Shown here: one piece after another, positions 16,206 to 24,923 of the stretch | How positions within the stretch are numbered: position 1 is the first letter of the stretch | How the letters are laid out: the number at the start of each line of letters is the position of its first letter | Source: Thiosocius sp963808165 | GTDB lineage: Bacteria; Pseudomonadota; Gammaproteobacteria; Chromatiales; Chromatiaceae | Direction: 5' to 3' | Assembly: GCA_963808165.1 (NCBI GenBank) | Contig: CAWEET010000021.1 | Location: 372,001-436,000 of the forward strand | DNA length: 64,000 bases | Program-made: the position numbers and the translations under genes | The notes under the pieces: generated by a model | The model's database searches: none | Told to the model about the DNA's origin: nothing | Seen by the model: only the letters and a program-made list of their open reading frames with translations

Positions 16206-18797
16206 TCAGGCCGTTTGCGGTGTGGCCGACTGTGATGGCTTACGACGCCGTTGCAGCCAGGCGATCAGGGCGAGCAGCGCGAATGCCGGTATGAACATCA
16301 GGTGTTTCGGCGGCCGGTCGGCGTCGACCTGCAGGCTGACGATCTCCCAGTCGAAGTCGATGCCGACCCTCTGTGCATCACTGTCGAACATCACATTGTC
16401 GGCGAATACCTTGTCGTCTTCGGTGCGTATTTCCAGACCGGCATCGCGCAGCCGGGCCTCGCCGTCCCCGGATGTGCCGAGCGGCAGCAGTACCGTGCGG
16501 GTCATGAACTTGCCGTCCAGCGTCTCGCCCTGCACGATCATCTGCAGCCTGCCGTCTTTCGGCGCGGTGGCGGCCTGCTCGATGATCGCGGTTGCCGGGA
16601 TAACCTCGGTGGGCGGATAGACCTCGTCCCACCAGAAGCCCGGCCGAAACAGCGTGAAGGCGACCAGCAGCAGCGCCAGCGACTCCCAAAGGCGGCTCTT
16701 GACCAGCCAGTAGCCTTGCGTGGCCGCCGCGAACAACAGCATCGCCACGGTCGCCGCGACAATCACAAACAGCAGGTGATACCAGGTCCCGATCCCGATC
16801 AGCAGCAGTTCGGTGTTAAAGATGAACAGGAATGGCAATATCGCCGTGCGAATGTCGTACATGAAGCCCTGGATGCCTGTCCGGATCGGATCGCTCTTGG
16901 CGATCGCCGCGGCGGCGAATGCCGCCAGGCCCACCGGTGGCGTGTCATCGGCGAGGATGCCGAAGTAGAACACGAACATGTGCACCGCGATCAGCGGGAC
17001 GATCAGACCGTTGGCCGAGGCGAGCGCTACCACGACCGGCGCCATCAGACTGGAAACCACGATGTAATTGGCAGTGGTCGGCAGACCCATGCCGAGGATG
17101 ATGCAGATCATCGCGGTGAAGATCAGTGCCGCCAGCAGATTGCCGCCCGAGATGAACTCCACGAACTCGATCATCACCTGGCCGATACCGGTCAGGGTGA
17201 TGGTGCCGACAATGATGCCGGCGGCCGCGGTGGCGACGCCGATGCCGATCATGTTGCGCGCGCCGTGGGCGAGGCCGTCGATGCACTCGCTCAGACCGCG
17301 CTTGAGTTGTCCCTGTAGGCCGCTGCCGCGGAAGAACGCCAGCAGCGGGCGCTGGGTCAGCACGATGACGACCATCAGCATGGTGGCCCAGAAGGCCGAG
17401 AGGCCGGGCGAAAAGCGCTCCACGATCAGGCACCACATCAAAACCACGATGGGAAGCAGGAAGTACAGACCGGACTTGACGGTCGGGCCCGTCTCCGGGA
17501 GCTCCAATACCGGATTGTTCGGGTCGTCGATCTGCAGCTCGGGGAAGGTGGTGGCGTATTTGAGCAGGCCGATATACGCAGCACTCACCAGTAACGCAAC
17601 GATATAGATGGCCGCGTCTCCGGCGAGGTCCTTGATCCAGCCGATCCCGTAGTAGACCGCAAAGCCGATGACGCAGATACCACTGACGACTGCGGCAAAT
17701 GTCATGAGGCGCTGGGCGAAGGTGGGTGTGTGACGCCTGGGCAGTCCCTGCATGTGTGCCTTCAGGGCCTCGAGGTGGACGATGTAGAACAGCGCAATGT
17801 AGGAGATCACCGCGGGCAGAATGGCGTGCTTGATCACCTCCAGGTAGGAGATGCCCACATACTCGATCATCAGAAAGGCCGCCGCGCCCATGACTGGCGG
17901 TGTGAGCTGGCCGTTGGTCGAGGCCGCGACCTCGACCGCCCCGGCCTTGGTGCCCGGGAAGCCGACCCGCTTCATCAGTGGGATGGTGAAGGTGCCGGTG
18001 GTCGCCACGTTGGCGATGGACGATCCGGAGATCAGGCCGGTGGTCGCAGAGGCCACCACCGCGGCCTTGGCCGGTCCGCCTTTCAAGTGTCCGAGCAGGG
18101 CAAAGGCCACCTTGATGAAATAATTACCGGCCCCGGCCTGTTCCAGCATCGCGCCAAACAGCACGAACAGGAACACGAAACTGGTTGAAACGCCCAGTGC
18201 AATGCCGAATACACCCTCGGTGGTCAACCACTGGTGCGACATGACTTTGTGCAGACTTTGGCCCTTGTGCGCGATCACATCCGGCATGTAGGCGCCGCCG
18301 AAGGTGTAGATCAGGAACACGATCGCAACGACCATCAACGGCGGACCGAGCGCGCGCCGGGTAGCCTCGAGCAGCAGTAGCATCCCGATCACCGCAGTCA
18401 CCAGGTCGACGGTGGTAGGGGCACCGGAACGGCCCGACAGTTCGGTGTAGAAGATGTAAATGTAGGCGGCGCAAAAGGCGCCGACCACGGCGAAGATCCA
18501 GTCCTGTACCGGGATGTGGTCGCGCGGCGATCGGCGGAACGCCGGAAACGCGGTGAACGCCAGAAAGATCGCGAAGGCCAGGTGGATGGAGCGCGCCTCG
18601 GTGTTGTTGAACACGCCGAACCCCAACAGGAAGGGTAGTGGTGAGGCATACCACAATTGGAACAGCGACCATGCCACCGGGACGCCGAATAGCACCTTGC
18701 CCGGGATGCCGCTGGGATGACGTGCCCCGACGTCCACCTGGGCGACCAGGTCCTGGGCGTCGTTGATTACGGTGTCGGCTGGTTGTTTCTCGGCCAA
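16206..18797 (-). CDS. TRAP transporter fused permease (4TM/12TM, TAXI type)
   Basis: An 863-residue integral membrane protein made of a DctQ-like N-terminal part (about 35-150), a large DctM-like part (about 150-690) with the conserved GLISGSSIANVATTG and GMGLPTTANYIV motifs, and a C-terminal DUF3394-type region with further membrane segments and a soluble loop at about 740-830. Such fused permeases work with TAXI solute-binding proteins and use an ion gradient to import organic acids or similar anions. The solute-binding gene lies upstream on the same strand with a 147-base gap, and the Usp gene follows. The substrate cannot be told from sequence. Confidence 0.93.
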   Translation of the reverse strand: MAEKQPADTVINDAQDLVAQVDVGARHPSGIPGKVLFGVPVAWSLFQLWYASPLPFLLGFGVFNNTEARSIHLAFAIFLAFTAFPAFRRSPRDHIPVQDWIFAVVGAFCAAYIYIFYTELSGRSGAPTTVDLVTAVIGMLLLLEATRRALGPPLMVVAIVFLIYTFGGAYMPDVIAHKGQSLHKVMSHQWLTTEGVFGIALGVSTSFVFLFVLFGAMLEQAGAGNYFIKVAFALLGHLKGGPAKAAVVASATTGLISGSSIANVATTGTFTIPLMKRVGFPGTKAGAVEVAASTNGQLTPPVMGAAAFLMIEYVGISYLEVIKHAILPAVISYIALFYIVHLEALKAHMQGLPRRHTPTFAQRLMTFAAVVSGICVIGFAVYYGIGWIKDLAGDAAIYIVALLVSAAYIGLLKYATTFPELQIDDPNNPVLELPETGPTVKSGLYFLLPIVVLMWCLIVERFSPGLSAFWATMLMVVIVLTQRPLLAFFRGSGLQGQLKRGLSECIDGLAHGARNMIGIGVATAAAGIIVGTITLTGIGQVMIEFVEFISGGNLLAALIFTAMICIILGMGLPTTANYIVVSSLMAPVVVALASANGLIVPLIAVHMFVFYFGILADDTPPVGLAAFAAAAIAKSDPIRTGIQGFMYDIRTAILPFLFIFNTELLLIGIGTWYHLLFVIVAATVAMLLFAAATQGYWLVKSRLWESLALLLVAFTLFRPGFWWDEVYPPTEVIPATAIIEQAATAPKDGRLQMIVQGETLDGKFMTRTVLLPLGTSGDGEARLRDAGLEIRTEDDKVFADNVMFDSDAQRVGIDFDWEIVSLQVDADRPPKHLMFIPAFALLALIAWLQRRRKPSQSATPQTA

Positions 18798-18944
18798 GGG
18801 TTTCTCCCCCGTTCGTTTTTACCGGGCAGGCCGGTGGGCGTAATGCCCTCGACAGCCCGCCGCGGGCTGCGGCATCTGCGGCCATGCAGCTGGATCGTGA
18901 ATCAGGTCCGGTGGCACGGCGTTCGCCACCGGACCCGGGCCCGC

Positions 18945-19916
18945 TCAAAGCAGGCCAGCTTCCTTGTAGTACTTGGCCGCACCATCATGCAGCGGGGCCG
19001 AAAGACCGTCCTTGACCATCTCTTCTTTCTTCAGATTGGCAAACGCCGGGTGAAGCTTGCGAAAGTCGTCGAAGTTCTCGAACACCGCTTTCACCACCTG
19101 GTAGACGGTATCTGGCGGGCTGTTGGTCGACGATACGAAGGTTGCACCTACACCGAAGGTCTGCACATCGGCGTCGGTGCCCGAGTACATGCCGCCGGGA
19201 ATCGTGGCCACGCGGTAGTAGGAGTTATCGGCGACCAGCTTTTCAATCTCCGGACCGTCGACATTTATCAGCATGGTGTCGCAGGAGGTGGAGGCCTCCT
19301 TAATCGAGCCGTTCGGATGGCCGACCACGTAGACCATCGCATCGATCTTGTTGTCGCAGAGGGCCTGCGACTGCTCGGCCGCCTTCAACTCGGAAACCAG
19401 GGCGAAGTCTTTGGCGGTCCAGCCCTTCGCCGCCATCACGACCTCCATCGTGCCGCGCTGCCCGGAACCGGGGTTGCCGATGTTGACGCGCTTACCTTTG
19501 AGGTCGTCGAAGTTCTTGATGCCGGAGTCCTTGCGGGCGACCACGGTAAACGGCTCGGCATGCACCGAGAACACTGCCCGCAGGTCTTTGTTCGGACCCT
19601 GGTCGGCAAACTTGTCGGTGCCGTTGTAGGCATGATATTGCCAGTCCGACTGCGCCACCCCCATGTCCAGTTCACCTGCGCGGATGGTGTTCAGGTTGTA
19701 CACCGAACCGCCGGTCGACTCGACCGAGCAGCGGATGCCATGTTCCTTGCGACCTTTGTTGACCAGGCGACAGATGGCGCCACCGGTCGGATAGTAGACG
19801 CCGGTCACACCGCCGGTGCCGATCGTGATGAAGCTGTTGGTACTGGCGGTCGCCGCCGTGCCCAGGCCTACGGCTGCGACCAGCGACGCGGCGATAACCA
19901 TTTGTTTGTCAAACAT
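18945..19916 (-). CDS. TAXI-family TRAP transporter solute-binding protein
   Basis: The 323-residue periplasmic protein has a signal peptide (about 1-24, ending near GTAATAS) and the TAXI signature ITIGTGGVTGVYYPTGGAIC, then GVAQSDWQYHAY and GNPGSGQRGTMEVVM, which form the ligand pocket in this family. It captures the substrate and delivers it to the fused permease encoded downstream. The start ATG 19916 follows CTAGGAGGAAAATTGT, one of the strongest ribosome binding sites in the window, which fits high expression of the binding protein. A short palindrome CAGCCCG-CCG-CGGGCTG in the following gap may stop part of the transcripts before the permease gene. Confidence 0.94.
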   Translation of the reverse strand: MFDKQMVIAASLVAAVGLGTAATASTNSFITIGTGGVTGVYYPTGGAICRLVNKGRKEHGIRCSVESTGGSVYNLNTIRAGELDMGVAQSDWQYHAYNGTDKFADQGPNKDLRAVFSVHAEPFTVVARKDSGIKNFDDLKGKRVNIGNPGSGQRGTMEVVMAAKGWTAKDFALVSELKAAEQSQALCDNKIDAMVYVVGHPNGSIKEASTSCDTMLINVDGPEIEKLVADNSYYRVATIPGGMYSGTDADVQTFGVGATFVSSTNSPPDTVYQVVKAVFENFDDFRKLHPAFANLKKEEMVKDGLSAPLHDGAAKYYKEAGLL

Positions 19917-20040
19917 ACAATTTTCCTCCTAGGAGTCTCTTCTAGTGTTTCTCGAGCTTGCTTTACCTTGGTTCAGTAAAGACCCAATCTGCCGGAAAGC
20001 GTGGCACAGGGTGAGCACGATGGATCACTTGTCGGGCCCA

Positions 20041-20057
20041 CAGTTTGTGACAAACTG
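20041..20057. promoter_or_regulatory. 17-bp palindrome upstream of the TRAP operon, candidate operator
   Basis: CAGTTTG at 20041-20047 and CAAACTG at 20051-20057 form a perfect inverted repeat with a 3-base centre. The core TTTGTGACAAA resembles operators of GntR-type regulators. It lies between the divergent TAXI gene and ClC gene. A second repeat, CTTTAC/GTAAAG at 19961-19981, lies closer to the TAXI gene. No regulator gene is adjacent. Confidence 0.4.
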
Positions 20058-20181
20058 CGCATGCGTCGCAATGCCGGCCGTGGAAGTGCCTGCGTGGATT
20101 CTAGCCGGGATGCCGGCCGTTCGCAGATTAATCCGCGGTCAATGCGCGGACATTGACGCATGGTTTCAGCACAATGAGCAA

Positions 20182-21954
20182 ATGATGGGGTCGCGCAAAT
20201 CAGTCAGGTTCAGCAGCCTGCGCAGCCGTTCGGCGGGCCGTCTGGACGAGTTGCGCATACAACTCGCGCGCCCGGATGCGCTCCTGCCACTGGCGCTGCT
20301 CGGTCTGCTCACCGGTCTGCTGGCCGGCGCTGTGATCATCGTGTTTCGCCTTCTGGTGGAGGGAACGCAAGATGCTCTGCTGCCCGGCGACGGCCCCGAG
20401 AACTACGAAATGTTGTCTGGCGGGATGCGCATCCTGCTGCCCTTGCTCGCGGCTGTACTGCTGGCGGTGATGTTCCGCTGGCTGGCGCGGGGGGTGCACG
20501 TACTCGGCGTCGGCCGCATCATGGAACGTATGGCCTTCCACCAGGGACGCTGCACGCCGCGCGAGTTTCTATTGCAGTTCTTCGGCGCGGCGCTGGCAAT
20601 CATCGGGGGATACTCCGTTGGCCGCGAGGGTCCGCATATCTTTCTCGGCGCATCGTCGGGCAGCCTGCTCGGGCAAGGACTGGCGCTGCCCAACAACGTG
20701 ATTCGTGCGCTGGTCGCCTGCGGGACTGCGGCCGGCATCGCCGCCTCGTTCAACACCCCGCTTGCCGGTGTGGTGTTCGCGCTGGAGGTCGTGATGATGG
20801 AATACACGGTGGCGAGTTTTATTCCCGTAATCCTCGCGGCGGTGAGCGCCACCACGCTCTCCAACATGGTGTTCGAAGATCAGCCGATGTTCGGGTTTCT
20901 GACACTGGGCAGCGTGCCGCTGCAGGATCTTGCGATAGTGGCAGTGATCGGTGTCCTGGCTGGAGTGGCTTCCGCGGCGTTCATCCATGCCGTAGAGACG
21001 GTGGCGACGCGATCCAAGACGCTGCCGATATGGTGGCGCATGCCGCTCGCAGGTGCGCTGCTCGGTGGCATAGGTCTGCTTCTCCCGCAGGTAATGGGTA
21101 TCGGCTACGACTCGGTGGAACTCGCGCTGAAGGGAGAGTATGCGATCGGCCTGCTGCTGCTCCTGCTGATCGGCAAACTGCTTGCAACATCCCTGTGCAT
21201 AGGTCTTGGTGTCCCCGGCGGGGTGATCGGCCCGGCCCTGTTCATCGGCGCGATGCTCGGTGCAATGGTTGCCGAACTGGCACTGCAGTTGTCGGTTGGT
21301 CTGCAGAGCCCGGTCGGGCTGTTCGTCCTGTTGGGGATGGGTGCGATGATGGCAGGCAGTCTGCAGGCACCACTGGCCGCCCTCACCGCGATGCTGGAGC
21401 TTTCCGACAGTCCGGCGGTGATTCTGCCGGGCATGCTGGCGGTGGTCGTGGCCGGCATCACGGCCACCGAGCTGTTCGGCAAGGATTCGCTGTTTCTCAC
21501 CATGCTGCGGGCGAGTGGCGTCGACTATGCCGCCAACCCGGTGTTTCAGGCGCTACGCCGAATCGGGGTTGCCAGCGCGATGGATCGCAGTTTCGTGCGT
21601 GTTGAGGCGATGCTGTCGTCCGAGCAGGCGAACCGGGTGCTCGATGACGGCCCACGCTACCTGTTGATCGATCTCGCGGACGGGCAACAGATGCTGATGC
21701 CGGCCGCCGATCTGGCCAGGCATCTTCAGACCTCGAAGCCGGAAACCGGACAGGCCATCGACCTGGAGGCAATCCCCGCCGTCCGACTGCAGCTTGCCCC
21801 GATAGAATTGCAGGCGAGCCTGCAGGAGGCCTGGATGGTGTTCGAGGAACATGCGGCAGAGGCGCTGGTGGTGCGCCGCGTGACCGCGCCCGGGATACAT
21901 CACGTCTATGGGATCCTGACGCGCGACAGCGTCGAGCGGGCGTACCGTCCCTGA
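20182..21954 (+). CDS. ClC-family chloride channel/transporter with C-terminal CBS domains
   Basis: A 590-residue membrane protein with about ten hydrophobic segments. The ClC filter motif GREGPHI is present, with the gating glutamate at about residue 149, and GVPGGVIGPALFIGA matches the later GxFxP-type loop. The usual GSGIP motif is replaced by LGVGRIME, so ion selectivity may differ. After the membrane part, residues about 460-590 look like a CBS pair, a cytoplasmic regulatory module. The ATG at 20182 (of a double ATG) is chosen as start because the frame upstream has no membrane or domain character. It is divergent from the TRAP operon and converges on moaB with a 5-base gap. Confidence 0.88.
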   Translation: MMGSRKSVRFSSLRSRSAGRLDELRIQLARPDALLPLALLGLLTGLLAGAVIIVFRLLVEGTQDALLPGDGPENYEMLSGGMRILLPLLAAVLLAVMFRWLARGVHVLGVGRIMERMAFHQGRCTPREFLLQFFGAALAIIGGYSVGREGPHIFLGASSGSLLGQGLALPNNVIRALVACGTAAGIAASFNTPLAGVVFALEVVMMEYTVASFIPVILAAVSATTLSNMVFEDQPMFGFLTLGSVPLQDLAIVAVIGVLAGVASAAFIHAVETVATRSKTLPIWWRMPLAGALLGGIGLLLPQVMGIGYDSVELALKGEYAIGLLLLLLIGKLLATSLCIGLGVPGGVIGPALFIGAMLGAMVAELALQLSVGLQSPVGLFVLLGMGAMMAGSLQAPLAALTAMLELSDSPAVILPGMLAVVVAGITATELFGKDSLFLTMLRASGVDYAANPVFQALRRIGVASAMDRSFVRVEAMLSSEQANRVLDDGPRYLLIDLADGQQMLMPAADLARHLQTSKPETGQAIDLEAIPAVRLQLAPIELQASLQEAWMVFEEHAAEALVVRRVTAPGIHHVYGILTRDSVERAYRP

Positions 21955-21959
21955 GCGGT

Positions 21960-22481
21960 TCAGGTCTCCAGCAGGCGCGGCATCAGTTCGACCAGGTTGC
22001 AGGGGCGCGTGCGGTAGTCGAGTTGTTGCGAGATCAGCTGGGTCCAGCCGTCCTTGCACGCGCCGGACGATCCCGGCAGATTGAAGATGAAGGTGCCGTT
22101 CGCGACACCGGCCAGGGCGCGCGATTGTATCGTCGACGTGCCGATCAGATCGTAAGAGAGCTTGCGGAACATCTCACCGAATCCATCGATTTCCTTGTCG
22201 AGCAGCGGCCGGACCGCCTCCGGCGTGCCATCACGGCCGGTGATCCCGGTGCCCCCGGTGGTGACGATCACCTGTACCCCGGGGTCCGCGATCCATCGCG
22301 ACACGGTGGCGCGAATCTGATAGACGTCGTCCGGCACGATGCATTGCTCGTGAATGCGATGGCCGGACTCCTGCACGAGTCGGCACAACAGCGCACCGGA
22401 CTTGTCGTCTGCCTGGGTGCGCGTGTCGGAAATGGTCATCAGCGCCAGATCGAGCGGGATAAATTGACGTTCTTGGCTCAT
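21960..22481 (-). CDS. moaB: Molybdenum cofactor biosynthesis protein MoaB
   Basis: A 173-residue protein of the MoaB/MogA fold: ALMTISDTRT at the N-terminus, IVTTGGTGITGRDGTPEAV as the molybdopterin-binding loop, and FNLPGSSGACKDGW near the C-terminus. MoaB/MogA proteins adenylylate molybdopterin before metal insertion; in E. coli MogA is the active form, while in many other bacteria MoaB does the step. It is not obviously coupled to the hypC gene that follows 79 bases upstream-to-downstream on the other side of its start. No molybdoenzyme gene is in the window. Confidence 0.93.
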   Translation of the reverse strand: MSQERQFIPLDLALMTISDTRTQADDKSGALLCRLVQESGHRIHEQCIVPDDVYQIRATVSRWIADPGVQVIVTTGGTGITGRDGTPEAVRPLLDKEIDGFGEMFRKLSYDLIGTSTIQSRALAGVANGTFIFNLPGSSGACKDGWTQLISQQLDYRTRPCNLVELMPRLLET

Positions 22482-22560
22482 GGTCGCACTTAACGGGGAA
22501 TCGTGGAGCGGGCATCTTGCGCGCGGCGCACGGTAACTTCAACATTGCTGTCCCTCGGCT

Positions 22561-22800
22561 TCATGGCTGTCCGCCAGGCTCCAGGGCCAGCATTTCGTCA
22601 TACATCTGCCAGGCGCTGGCAGCCGCCTCTTCGCTGACCTTCTGGATCGCATAGCCAACGTGGACGACCACGAAGTCACCCGCTGCCAGCGGTTCATGCT
22701 GCAGCATGAACAGGCTCACGTCGCGCTCCACGCCTTTTGCCTCGCAGCGTGCCATGAAGCCGTCGAGCTGCTTGATTTGCATCGGAATCCCGAGACACAT
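22561..22800 (-). CDS. hypC: Hydrogenase assembly chaperone HypC/HupF
   Basis: A 79-residue protein with the invariant N-terminus MCLGIPMQI, whose Cys2 binds the Fe(CN)2CO unit and the hydrogenase large-subunit precursor. The following GDFVVVHVGYAIQKV segment is the usual beta-barrel core. HypC carries iron to the large subunit together with HypD. It points away from the maturation protease gene, sharing a 55-base divergent promoter region with it. Neither hypD nor hypE, hypF, hypA or hypB is in the window. Confidence 0.93.
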   Translation of the reverse strand: MCLGIPMQIKQLDGFMARCEAKGVERDVSLFMLQHEPLAAGDFVVVHVGYAIQKVSEEAAASAWQMYDEMLALEPGGQP

Positions 22801-22855
22801 GATCTGTTACCTTTAAATTTGTTCTGACTTCCTACCATCCACAGGTATCGACGCT

Positions 22856-23326
22856 ATGCGCACAACCCTGATCTTGGGCATTGGCAACAACCTGCTTGGC
22901 GACGAGGGCATCGGTGTGCACGTGGTGCGCTTTCTGGAAGAGCAACACCCCGACACTCCCGGCGTCACCTTCCTCGACGGCGGCACCCTGAGCTTCACGC
23001 TCGCCGAACCCATCGCGGAACACGACAATCTCATTGTCGTGGATGCCGCCCGATTCGGGCAAGCCGCCGGCACCGTCCGGTGTCTGGAGGGCGACGACAT
23101 GGACCGCTATCTGACCGGAAACCGTCAAAGTGTACACGAGGTCGGGCTGACGGACCTGCTGGATATCTCGCGCCTGACCGGCACCTTCCCGTCGCATCGT
23201 GCGCTGATCGGGGTGGAGCCGGCGTTCCTGGACTGGGCCGAGCAGCCCAGTCCGCAGGTGGCGCCGACCATTGCCCCGGTCGCCACGATGGCGCTCGAAC
23301 TTGCGCAGCGCTGGCAAGAATCATGA
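22856..23326 (+). CDS. hupD: Hydrogenase maturation endopeptidase HyaD/HupD type
   Basis: A 156-residue protease of the HycI/HyaD family. LGIGNNLLGDEGIGVHVV contains the nickel-sensing acidic residue (D16/E17), VVDAARFG the second acidic position, and HEVGLTDLL the metal-binding histidine. It removes the C-terminal peptide of the [NiFe] large subunit once nickel is inserted. The expected substrate, HynL, ends with such a peptide after its last histidine. It starts the plus-strand hydrogenase cluster; a promoter and near-consensus FNR-type box lie between it and hupH. Confidence 0.93.
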   Translation: MRTTLILGIGNNLLGDEGIGVHVVRFLEEQHPDTPGVTFLDGGTLSFTLAEPIAEHDNLIVVDAARFGQAAGTVRCLEGDDMDRYLTGNRQSVHEVGLTDLLDISRLTGTFPSHRALIGVEPAFLDWAEQPSPQVAPTIAPVATMALELAQRWQES

Positions 23327-23350
23327 TCGGCTAATATACCCCCAACTCTG

Positions 23351-23391
23351 TTGACCTGCGTCATAGCAACGAAACTGCTTTCGCGTACATT
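23351..23391 (+). promoter_or_regulatory. Candidate FNR/Crp-family box and class II promoter of the hydrogenase operon
   Basis: TTGACCTGCGTCAT at 23351-23364 matches the TTGAT/C-N4-A/GTCAA consensus at nine of ten positions. A TACATT -10-like hexamer lies at 23386-23391. If transcription starts near 23399, the box centres at about -41.5, the classical class II FNR position. Expression of the related hyn operon in Thiocapsa is under an FNR homologue, as I recall, which agrees. No -35 box is needed in this promoter class. Confidence 0.55.
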
Positions 23392-23424
23392 AGTTTTGTC
23401 GCAGTGAAGGTTGGACGACGCAGC

Positions 23425-23862
23425 ATGAGCGGGTTGAATTCCATTCCGGTACGGGTCGAGGCTGGCCCTGAGAACAACCATCGGACGGAGAATCTGAAGC
23501 CCGTTCTGCTGCAGATTGAAAACGCGCTGCGCGAACTCATCGAGCACGCGACCGAAACGGTCATCGACCTGGCCGCTATGCCATTCAGTGATCAGGACGA
23601 GCATGATCTGCGCGAGCTTCTTGGCAGCGGCGAAGTCAGTGCGACGATCGATGCCTTCGGTCCGACCCTGGTCGAGGAAACCGCCTTCCCCGGCGTCTGG
23701 CTGGTCGAGCACCAGGACGTCGAACGCCGGCGGCTGACCTTGCACCTCGAGATCGCCGCTATTCCCACCCTGCTGGTCACGCCAAGAGACGATCTGGCCG
23801 ATGGGCTGGCAGCCCTGAAAGCGCTGAATGACTCCGAAGCCCCCACAGAGGATGTCCAATGA
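23425..23862 (+). CDS. hupH: HupH/HyaF-type hydrogenase expression/assembly protein
   Basis: A 145-residue protein similar to the C-terminal region of HupH/HyaF, with IDLAAMPFSDQDEHDLRELLG followed by the ETAFPGVWLV segment that is characteristic of the family. These proteins assist assembly of the hydrogenase small subunit. It is about half as long as full HupH, so only the C-terminal domain is represented. The ATG 23425 follows a weak AGG site; an upstream GTG at 23404 is less likely. Its last four bases (ATGA) contain the hynS start, so the two are translationally coupled. Confidence 0.8.
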   Translation: MSGLNSIPVRVEAGPENNHRTENLKPVLLQIENALRELIEHATETVIDLAAMPFSDQDEHDLRELLGSGEVSATIDAFGPTLVEETAFPGVWLVEHQDVERRRLTLHLEIAAIPTLLVTPRDDLADGLAALKALNDSEAPTEDVQ

Positions 23863-24923
23863 AAGAAGAAAAAACGCTGGCCGAACGGCTGCGTGAGCGC
23901 GGCGTCACGCGTCGCGGTTTCATGAAGTTCTGTGCGGCTACCGCTTCCATGATGGCGCTGTCTCCGGCGATGATACCGCGCGTCGCCGCGGCACTGCAGC
24001 AGGCGAAGCGCCCGTCGGTGATCTGGCTTTCGTTCCAGGAATGCACCGGCTGCACCGAGTCGCTGACGCGCAGTCATGCCCCTACGATCGAGGGCCTGAT
24101 CTTTGATCACATCTCGCTCGACTATCACCATACCCTGCAGGCTGCGGCCGGCGACCACGCCGAGCATGCCAGAGATGCGGCGATGCAGGAAAACTGGGGC
24201 AAGTACCTGTTGGTGGTGGACGGCTCGATTCCGCTGAAAGACGACGGCATCTATTCGACGATTGCCGGGACCACCAATCTGGCGATGCTGAAGGAGGTGG
24301 CCGCCGGCGCGGCGGCGATCATCTCGGTCGGGACCTGCGCCGCCTTCGGCGGGCTGCCGATGGCGAAGCCGAACCCGACCGGTGCCGTACCGGTCTCCGA
24401 GATCATCAAGGACAAACCGATCGTGAACGTCCCGGGCTGTCCGCCGATCCCGACAGTGATCAGCGGCGTACTGGCGCATTTCCTGACCTTTGGTCGTCTC
24501 CCCGAATTGGATGCCCTCAACCGGCCGAAGGTGTTCTTCGGCCAGTCGATACACGATCGTTGCTATCGCCGCCCGTTCTATGAACGCGGAAAGTTCGCCG
24601 AGACCTTCGATGACGAAGGGGCACGCAAGGGCTGGTGCCTGTTCAAGCTGGGCTGCAAGGGTCCGATCACTTACAACGCCTGCGCGACCGCGAAATGGAA
24701 CGAGGGCACCAGCTTCCCGATCGAGGCCGGGCACGGCTGCATCGGTTGCTCGGAACCCGGATTCTGGGACAAGGGTGGATTCTACGATGCGCTTTCCAAA
24801 GGCACCTACGGTTCCGCAGAGGGGATCGCACTGGCAGCCGGTGTCGGCGCAGCCATCGGCGTCGCCGCGGCCCTGGGATCACGTTCACGTCAGGCGAAAG
24901 CCGACCGTAAGGAGGAAGTATGA
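23859..24923 (+). CDS. hynS: [NiFe] hydrogenase small subunit HynS (Isp type)
   Basis: A 354-residue iron-sulfur subunit. A Tat signal with RRGFMK (18-23) and hydrophobic stretch leads the heterodimer to the periplasmic face. Cluster ligands are visible: C62 and C65 (ECTGCTES), the GTCAAFGG and PGCPP cysteines for the proximal 4Fe-4S; IHDRC, LGCKG and ATAKWN for the others; and HGCIGCSEPGF near the end. A hydrophobic C-terminal helix (IALAAGVGAAIGVAAAL) anchors it in the membrane. The gene order hynS-isp1-isp2-hynL marks a group 1e enzyme as in purple sulfur bacteria. Its stop overlaps the isp1 start by four bases. Confidence 0.95.
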   Translation: MKEEKTLAERLRERGVTRRGFMKFCAATASMMALSPAMIPRVAAALQQAKRPSVIWLSFQECTGCTESLTRSHAPTIEGLIFDHISLDYHHTLQAAAGDHAEHARDAAMQENWGKYLLVVDGSIPLKDDGIYSTIAGTTNLAMLKEVAAGAAAIISVGTCAAFGGLPMAKPNPTGAVPVSEIIKDKPIVNVPGCPPIPTVISGVLAHFLTFGRLPELDALNRPKVFFGQSIHDRCYRRPFYERGKFAETFDDEGARKGWCLFKLGCKGPITYNACATAKWNEGTSFPIEAGHGCIGCSEPGFWDKGGFYDALSKGTYGSAEGIALAAGVGAAIGVAAALGSRSRQAKADRKEEV

